Assembly (NCBI GenBank): GCA_028702975.1
Contig: JAQVNT010000030.1
Span: 1-11,555 of the forward strand
Source of the DNA: Candidatus Delongbacteria bacterium
GTDB lineage: Bacteria; UBA4055
DNA length: 11,555 bases
Direction: 5' to 3'
Below the pieces are notes generated by a model. It worked only from the letters and a program-made list of their open reading frames with translations, made no database searches and was not told the DNA's origin. Both the position numbers and the translations under genes were made by a program. Shown in pieces: positions 7,420 through 11,555 of the stretch; the first letter of the stretch is position 1; each line of letters begins with the position of its first letter.

Positions 7420-8330
7420 CAGATCATCTTACCTCTAATTATTATAACTACTACGAAAGCGACGATCGAGATGGCTGTCAGGGTCAGAATAAAATCCGGA
7501 TTTTTTCTCATTCTGTTGCGCGCTCTGAACGATTCAAGAATTCCGACTGTAGAAGCGAATAGAGCCTGAACGACCGCAAAAAGAAGTAATTGGAGGTATA
7601 TATTCCAACCTGCAGGAACGGAAATGTTATAAATTAAAGAACCGTAAACAGCAAATTTCAGATAAGTCGTGATATGGATCAGAGTTTTGTCAAAACCGCT
7701 GTTATCAAGGATCATAACCTCATGGATCATTGTAAGCTCAAGATGGGTTTTGGGATCGTCCACCGGGAAACGGCTGTTTTCGATCATAGCTATCTGAATT
7801 AAAATGTAAACGCCTATAAGACTGAATATCATTACGAAATCACTGTCAGACATATAGAATTGAGTAAAAATATCTGAAAAAGAGGTATAACCCGTCAGCA
7901 TCGAAAATGTACCCAAGAGAATGAAAAAAGCAGGTTCGGTGATCATTGAGAAAAGAGCTTCCCTGTTTGCCCCCATACCTTCAAATCCGCTGCCGGTATC
8001 AAGAGCTGCTATTATCATAAAAAATTTTCCGAGTGCCAGAATGTACGAAAAATAAACAAAATCAGAATCGAAATTAATTAAAGCAGGTTTATCAGCAAAA
8101 GGAATGAGAAGTGAAGAACATAATACAGCAGTCAGTCCTACGGCCGGTGCTATCTGAAAAATTAAACTTGAAGTATCGCTGAATACATTGTTTTTTCTAA
8201 AAAGAACGATTATGTCTTTTACGGGCTGCATGATCCCCGGTCCTTTTCTTCCTGAAGCTATGCTCTTGATCCTAAGGATTATCCCCGGGAAGAATACAGA
8301 CGAGAGTATTATAAGTAACAGTCCGGTCAT
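7419..8330 (-). CDS. hyfC: Hydrogenase-4 subunit C-like membrane protein (NuoH/HycD family)
   Basis: NuoH-like subunit of about 303 residues with eight or more helices, which anchors the soluble arm and would lead ions or conformational change into the membrane arm. Motifs counted from the ATG: SGRKGPGIMQPVKDI (26-40), GMGANREALFSMITEPAF (118-135) and ENSRFPVDDPKTHLELTMIHE (184-204). These carry the conserved acids of the cytoplasmic loops of this family. The ATG at 8330 lies 2 nt after the hyfB stop. A TTG at 8336 would overlap that stop and add two residues. Neither start has a clear Shine-Dalgarno site, so expression probably depends on ribosomes arriving from hyfB. It is the most conserved membrane subunit of group 4 hydrogenases and complex I, so the call is firm. 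Confidence 0.92.
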   Translation of the reverse strand: MTGLLLIILSSVFFPGIILRIKSIASGRKGPGIMQPVKDIIVLFRKNNVFSDTSSLIFQIAPAVGLTAVLCSSLLIPFADKPALINFDSDFVYFSYILALGKFFMIIAALDTGSGFEGMGANREALFSMITEPAFFILLGTFSMLTGYTSFSDIFTQFYMSDSDFVMIFSLIGVYILIQIAMIENSRFPVDDPKTHLELTMIHEVMILDNSGFDKTLIHITTYLKFAVYGSLIYNISVPAGWNIYLQLLLFAVVQALFASTVGILESFRARNRMRKNPDFILTLTAISIVAFVVVIIIRGKMI

Positions 8331-8332
8331 GT

Positions 8333-10321
8333 TCAAATCAGCTTAAAATAGGTTAATAGTAATGCACCCAGAATAAATAGGAATGCGTAAAGGATATAAT
8401 GGTTAATCTGCCCTGTCTGCATTACAGCTATCTTCTTCAGCACCTTCAAGATAAACTCTTTAGGATACTCAATTATAAAATCTTTAAATATATCGTGATT
8501 TTTTGAGCGGAATACGGCACTCTCGGGGAATAAATTTTCACCACCTATAGATTCCATGCTCTTGGTTGTCCTGAGAATTGGTTTGGCCAGAAGAGTAAAA
8601 TTATCAGCGAACGAAGTTGAAGTGTACTGATGCCTGCTGTTACCTGCGGTATATCCGCACCCCCAGGTGGGTCCGTATGTAACAATCTTTGTCTTTAATA
8701 CGACTCTTCGGACATAGTATATTAGTGCCACTGTAATTATGAATATTAATCCTGTAACATTTATTTTTGTGATGCTGTTTCTTACATCGTCAAAATTATT
8801 CTGGAGGCCTGAAAGATTGAAAGTTTCTGTAACGATCAACAATATTGGACCCGTGAAGATCGATGAAGCAAGCCCTATTAGTAAAATAACAATTAATATC
8901 ATAAAACCGGGGACCAGCATTACCGTTGAGACTTCTTTAGCTGTTTTGGTTTTTCCCGACCTGGGTTGTCCTAGGAAAGTCACTCCGAAAGCTTTAGTGA
9001 AACAAAAAAGAGCTAGTCCTCCTATTAGTGTGAGCCCTGTAATACTTGCCACGAGAATAAAGGACATATAAAGGTCAGTATTAGCGAGGCTTTTAAACAT
9101 TCCTGAATATATCAGATATTCTGATATGAATCCGTTGAATGGAGGAAGCCCGCAAATAGAAAGGGACCCGAAAAGGAAGAGTGCAGCGGTATAAGGCATT
9201 TTTTTTATCAGACCGCCAAGCTGCTCTACATCTTTTGTTTTGGTTGAATGTAGGACAGAGCCGGCGCAGAAAAAGAGAAGAGATTTGAAAAGCGAATGAT
9301 TCAGTACATGAAGAAGCGCACCAGAGTAGCCAAGCACAGACAACAGAGTCATATTCTGAGAAGTACCTATTATTCCGATCCCGACTCCGATCCCGATTAT
9401 TCCGATATTTTCAATACTGTGATATGCCAGTAATTTCTTTAGATCATGCTGTGTAATAGCCATCATAACACCTAGAACTCCGGAAATAAGAGAAACGGAC
9501 AGAACAAAAATACCTATTGAGAAAAGATCATTATGAAGGCTTGCAGTCACACGCATTATCCCGTAAATGCCCATTTTAATCATAACTCCTGACATAACTG
9601 CCGAAACATGGGAAGGTGCTGCAGGATGAGCCTGAGGCAGCCATGTATGAAGAGGAATGAACCCGGCTTTTAAACCGAAACCTAAGAAGAAAATAACAAA
9701 AAGCGGAAAGTTCATGTGTTCCGAAAAATAAATATCAAGTGAACGGAATCCTAATATATTTGAATCTTTTTCAGCTATCAGAAAAGCTATCAGTATGAAG
9801 ATCATACCTATATGCATCTGTATAAGATAATTTATTCCTGTCTTCATTATGGTTCGGTTTTCCGCATTAAAGATAACAAGCATAAACGAAGACAAGGCCA
9901 TTATTTCCCACATGATAATAAATGCCGGACCGTCTTGAATACATACGACCAGTATCATTGATAAATAAAGCCATAAATATGAGAAATAATGTATCGAAAA
10001 ACTGAGTTCAAATTTTATCCGTTTATATGGTTCCAGATATTTATAGGCATAGATAAATCCCATAAGTGAAGTGAAATTGATAACAATAAGAAAGAATCCT
10101 GACAGTTTATCGATGTGTAAAGAAAAATCATAGTTAAGAATATCGGGTATTATTGTAATTGAAACCGGAGATGATAAATAAAAGATTGATTCGGCGGCCC
10201 ATATGCTGCTTATCAGTATATGTGTCAGCAACAGTAAAAGAGTGTACCAGTATTTCATATTCTTTGGAATGAAGAATATAAAGAATGAAAGAAATATGCC
10301 TGTTAATAATAAATTCTGCAT
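8333..10321 (-). CDS. hyfB: Hydrogenase-4 subunit B-like membrane protein (antiporter-like, HycC/NuoL family)
   Basis: First gene of the operon, 662 residues (E. coli HyfB 672), about 15 helices. Ion-path residues are in place: Glu139 in MWEIMALSS, Lys218 in GLKAGFIPLHTWLPQAHPAA (216-235), Lys249 in SGVMIKMG, His338 in LLHVLNH, and Lys346 in SLFKSLLFF. GLPPFNGF is at 391-398. The HyfB/HycC-specific C-terminal extension is present: TWGCGY (552-557) followed by HQYTSTSFAD (564-573), a long cytoplasmic stretch, and a last helix at about 640-660. The start has a strong GGAGG 4 nt upstream of ATG, fitting an operon leader. A Gly/Ile run near 307-319 is encoded by short repeated DNA. With HyfF it gives the complex two antiporter-like modules; the third one of E. 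coli Hyf (HyfD) is absent here. Confidence 0.93.
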   Translation of the reverse strand: MQNLLLTGIFLSFFIFFIPKNMKYWYTLLLLLTHILISSIWAAESIFYLSSPVSITIIPDILNYDFSLHIDKLSGFFLIVINFTSLMGFIYAYKYLEPYKRIKFELSFSIHYFSYLWLYLSMILVVCIQDGPAFIIMWEIMALSSFMLVIFNAENRTIMKTGINYLIQMHIGMIFILIAFLIAEKDSNILGFRSLDIYFSEHMNFPLFVIFFLGFGLKAGFIPLHTWLPQAHPAAPSHVSAVMSGVMIKMGIYGIMRVTASLHNDLFSIGIFVLSVSLISGVLGVMMAITQHDLKKLLAYHSIENIGIIGIGVGIGIIGTSQNMTLLSVLGYSGALLHVLNHSLFKSLLFFCAGSVLHSTKTKDVEQLGGLIKKMPYTAALFLFGSLSICGLPPFNGFISEYLIYSGMFKSLANTDLYMSFILVASITGLTLIGGLALFCFTKAFGVTFLGQPRSGKTKTAKEVSTVMLVPGFMILIVILLIGLASSIFTGPILLIVTETFNLSGLQNNFDDVRNSITKINVTGLIFIITVALIYYVRRVVLKTKIVTYGPTWGCGYTAGNSRHQYTSTSFADNFTLLAKPILRTTKSMESIGGENLFPESAVFRSKNHDIFKDFIIEYPKEFILKVLKKIAVMQTGQINHYILYAFLFILGALLLTYFKLI

Positions 10322-10342
10322 CTGCCCTCCAAAAGGCGCTGT

Positions 10343-10371
10343 AATTTACATTTAATAAGAATTTCAGTCAA
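10343..10371 (-). promoter_or_regulatory. Predicted sigma70-like promoter for the hyfBCEFGI-type operon
   Basis: On the - strand, TTGACT (10371-10366) is followed after 17 nt by TAAATT (10348-10343). The -35 matches 5 of 6 consensus bases and the -10 matches 4 of 6. Transcription would start near 10336, giving a leader of about 15 nt that contains the GGAGG site of hyfB. Prediction from pattern only. Confidence 0.55.
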
Positions 10372-10384
10372 GAAATAAAAATAC

Positions 10385-10402
10385 TTTTGTTATTTGACAA
10401 AA
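10385..10402. promoter_or_regulatory. Candidate operator: TTTTGT-N6-ACAAAA inverted repeat over the + strand -35
   Basis: Perfect 6-bp arms at 10385-10390 and 10397-10402 with a 6-bp centre. It covers the -35 of the antiporter promoter and lies upstream of the opposing -35, a fitting place for a shared regulator. A/T-rich palindromes arise by chance, and no known regulator consensus fits. Confidence 0.3.
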
Positions 10403-10422
10403 CAGTTAAGATTGTTTAGAAT
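10394..10422 (+). promoter_or_regulatory. Predicted sigma70-like promoter for the cation/proton antiporter gene
   Basis: A perfect TTGACA (10394-10399), a 17-bp spacer and TAGAAT (10417-10422, 5 of 6 consensus bases). Transcription would start near 10429, about 42 nt before the antiporter ATG. The -35 lies 22 bp from the -35 of the opposing promoter, so the two units share a compact divergent control region. Confidence 0.65.
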
Positions 10423-10430
10423 ACAGCCGG

Positions 10431-10447
10431 TTTTTTACTGTAAAAAA
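10431..10447. promoter_or_regulatory. Candidate operator: 17-bp palindrome just downstream of the antiporter transcription start
   Basis: TTTTTTAC-T-GTAAAAAA is a perfect inverted repeat with 8-bp arms around one central base, starting about 2 nt after the predicted transcription start. It could be a repressor site or a weak A/T hairpin in the leader RNA. Which, if either, is unknown. Confidence 0.3.
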
Positions 10448-10470
10448 AAGATGAAGATCAGGTCGGAAAA

Positions 10471-11555
10471 ATGAGGATGAAATATTTAGCTCTGGTTGCA
10501 GCGATACCAACGGTTGAGCTTTTCTGTTCGGAAGGGGCAGGTTCTGAAGATATTACCCACAGGATGACGATGTTCATCTTTCAGCTGGGTGTAATTATTT
10601 TCGCCGCCAAATTGTCAGGTATGTTCTTTGAAAAAATAAAGCTACCAGGTACGCTTGGAGAGATTACTGCGGGGATAATCCTGGGGCCTTATCTGCTCGG
10701 TTCTGTATCTCTTTCCTTTCTGGGGTTCGATCAGGGTCTTTTTCCTGCTTCTAACGGATCTGTCCCGGTCACACCTGAACTTTACGCGATATCGATAATA
10801 GCTTCGATAATGCTGCTTTTTATTTCGGGACTCGAGACTGATCTTAAACTTCTGCTCAGATATCTGTTCAGCGGGGGTATAGTCGGACTTGGTGGAGTAA
10901 TATTTTCTTTTTTCCCCGGCGCACTGGTCGGAATGTACTTTCTAGACCTTCCTTTTATGAGCTCACCTGTCTTGTTCCTCGGAATAATGAGCACCGCGAC
11001 TTCAGTCGGCATAACTGCAATGATACTTTCAAAAAATAAATATATGGAATCACCGGAAGGTGTTACGATACTCTCGGCAGCGATAATTGACGATGTGCTG
11101 GGTATAATCATCCTTGCCGTTGTTGTGGGAATAGCTTCAGTTTTAAAGACCGGCGGTTCGATCGACTGGGGTGGAATAGGTTATATATCCGGAAAAGCTC
11201 TGGTCGTATGGCTGGGTCTGACTACGGCAGGTCTTCTTATGGCAGGAAAGATAAGTACTTTCCTCAAGAAATTCGGGAGCAAATATTCATACGCCATAAT
11301 AGCTTTCGGGCTTTCAATGTTCTTTGCAGGAATATTCGAAAAAGCCGGGCTTGCAATGATAATCGGAGCTTATGTAACAGGGCTTACACTTTCAAAAACA
11401 GATATCAGCTATGAGATACAGGAAGCTATTCATCCGCTGAAAGAATTTCTTGTTCCTATCTTTTTTACGGTCATGGGTATGCTTGTAAATATTAAAACGA
11501 TAACTTTAGGCACATTAGCCTTCGCAACGGTATATTCGATAGTCGCACTGATGGG
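10471..11555 (+). CDS. Cation/proton antiporter, CPA2 family, Na+/H+ type (3'-truncated by window edge)
   Basis: Open frame from ATG 10471 to the window end: 361 codons plus 2 nt, no stop. CPA2 membrane exchanger, normally 380-450 residues for the transmembrane core, so most of that core is visible. Features: short hydrophobic signal-like N-terminus (1-19) with a polar gap, LPGTLGEITAGIILGP (58-73) typical of Kef/NapA proteins, FISGLETDL (117-125), the crossover-helix segment STATSVGITAMIL (174-186), AAIIDDVLG (203-211), and HPLKEFLVPIFFTVMGM (321-337). The Asp207-Asp208 pair matches electrogenic Na+/H+ exchangers such as NapA rather than Kef K+ channels, which have Gln-Asp there. Lys324 may be the matching helix-10 lysine. 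The start has only a weak purine-rich site (GGTCGGAAAA); an ATG at 10477 has no room for a site. It is transcribed divergently from the hydrogenase-related operon. A C-terminal regulatory (TrkA-N/USP) domain beyond the window cannot be excluded. Confidence 0.88.
   Translation, partial: MRMKYLALVAAIPTVELFCSEGAGSEDITHRMTMFIFQLGVIIFAAKLSGMFFEKIKLPGTLGEITAGIILGPYLLGSVSLSFLGFDQGLFPASNGSVPVTPELYAISIIASIMLLFISGLETDLKLLLRYLFSGGIVGLGGVIFSFFPGALVGMYFLDLPFMSSPVLFLGIMSTATSVGITAMILSKNKYMESPEGVTILSAAIIDDVLGIIILAVVVGIASVLKTGGSIDWGGIGYISGKALVVWLGLTTAGLLMAGKISTFLKKFGSKYSYAIIAFGLSMFFAGIFEKAGLAMIIGAYVTGLTLSKTDISYEIQEAIHPLKEFLVPIFFTVMGMLVNIKTITLGTLAFATVYSIVALM

Noticed and set aside
3092..10321. A working formate hydrogenlyase or hydrogenase-4 producing H2.
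   Set aside because: Both cysteines of the first [NiFe] motif and at least one of the second are missing, as are three N2 cluster cysteines; only the architecture is shared.
3092..10321. Respiratory complex I (nuo operon).
   Set aside because: Large subunit, HyfE-type and HyfB-type proteins (TWGCGY extension) and gene order are of the hydrogenase-4 kind; no NuoE/F/G input module, NuoA or separate NuoJ/NuoK is present.
10385..10402. A Rex or FNR/CRP binding site at the divergent promoter.
   Set aside because: Rex needs TTGT and ACAA ends 10 bp apart, and FNR needs TTGAT-N4-ATCAA; the arm sequence and spacing here (TTTTGT-N6-ACAAAA) fit neither.
1..11555. CRISPR arrays, insertion sequences, tRNA or rRNA genes, and phage or plasmid genes.
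   Set aside because: No regularly spaced repeats, transposase motifs, terminal inverted repeats or RNA gene patterns were seen; the window is almost fully filled by metabolic and transport genes.

Overview
The window (about 40% G+C by eye, tightly packed genes, mostly good Shine-Dalgarno sites) looks like the chromosome of an anaerobic or microaerobic bacterium with formate metabolism. Mo/W formate dehydrogenase, an oxalate/formate-type carrier and a six-gene hydrogenase-related membrane complex occur together in anaerobic respirers such as Deferribacterota or Desulfobacterota-like lineages. That placement is a guess from gene content and no taxonomic marker is present.

Layout. (1) On the + strand, positions 1-1614 hold the C-terminal part of a formate dehydrogenase alpha subunit. 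It is cut by the window edge about 7 residues after the expected active-site Sec/Cys. It is followed at 1652-3007 by an OFA-family MFS transporter (oxalate/formate antiporter type). (2) A perfect 15-bp hairpin at 3030-3065 forms a two-way terminator between convergent transcription units. (3) On the - strand, from 10321 down to 3092, lies a compact six-gene operon in the order hyfB-hyfC-hyfE-hyfF-hyfG-hyfI. It encodes four membrane subunits (two antiporter-like, one NuoH-like, one HyfE/NuoK-like), a fused NuoC/NuoD-type large subunit and a ferredoxin/NuoB-type small subunit. (4) The 149-bp intergenic region 10322-10470 carries good sigma70-like promoters in both directions and two short palindromes. 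(5) On the + strand from 10471 to the window end is the N-terminal part of a CPA2-family Na+/H+-type antiporter with a DD motif.

The main point is that the operon resembles hydrogenase-4/formate hydrogenlyase in every subunit but cannot encode a normal hydrogenase. The large subunit has lost the N-terminal CxxC [NiFe] ligands (Ala204 and Thr207 instead) and keeps at most one cysteine at the C-terminal site. The small subunit has lost three of the four cysteines of the proximal N2-type 4Fe-4S cluster (Asp136, Asp203, Asn233; only Cys139 remains). Its N-terminal ferredoxin domain keeps ligands for just one cluster. This places it among the energy-converting hydrogenase-related (Ehr) complexes, in a form that also lacks the N2 cluster. 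The membrane arm keeps its conserved ion-path Glu/Lys/His residues, so it probably still moves H+ or Na+. What drives it is unknown. The nearby formate dehydrogenase and formate/oxalate carrier on one side, and the divergently expressed cation/proton antiporter on the other, suggest a link to formate oxidation and ion gradients, but this is inference.
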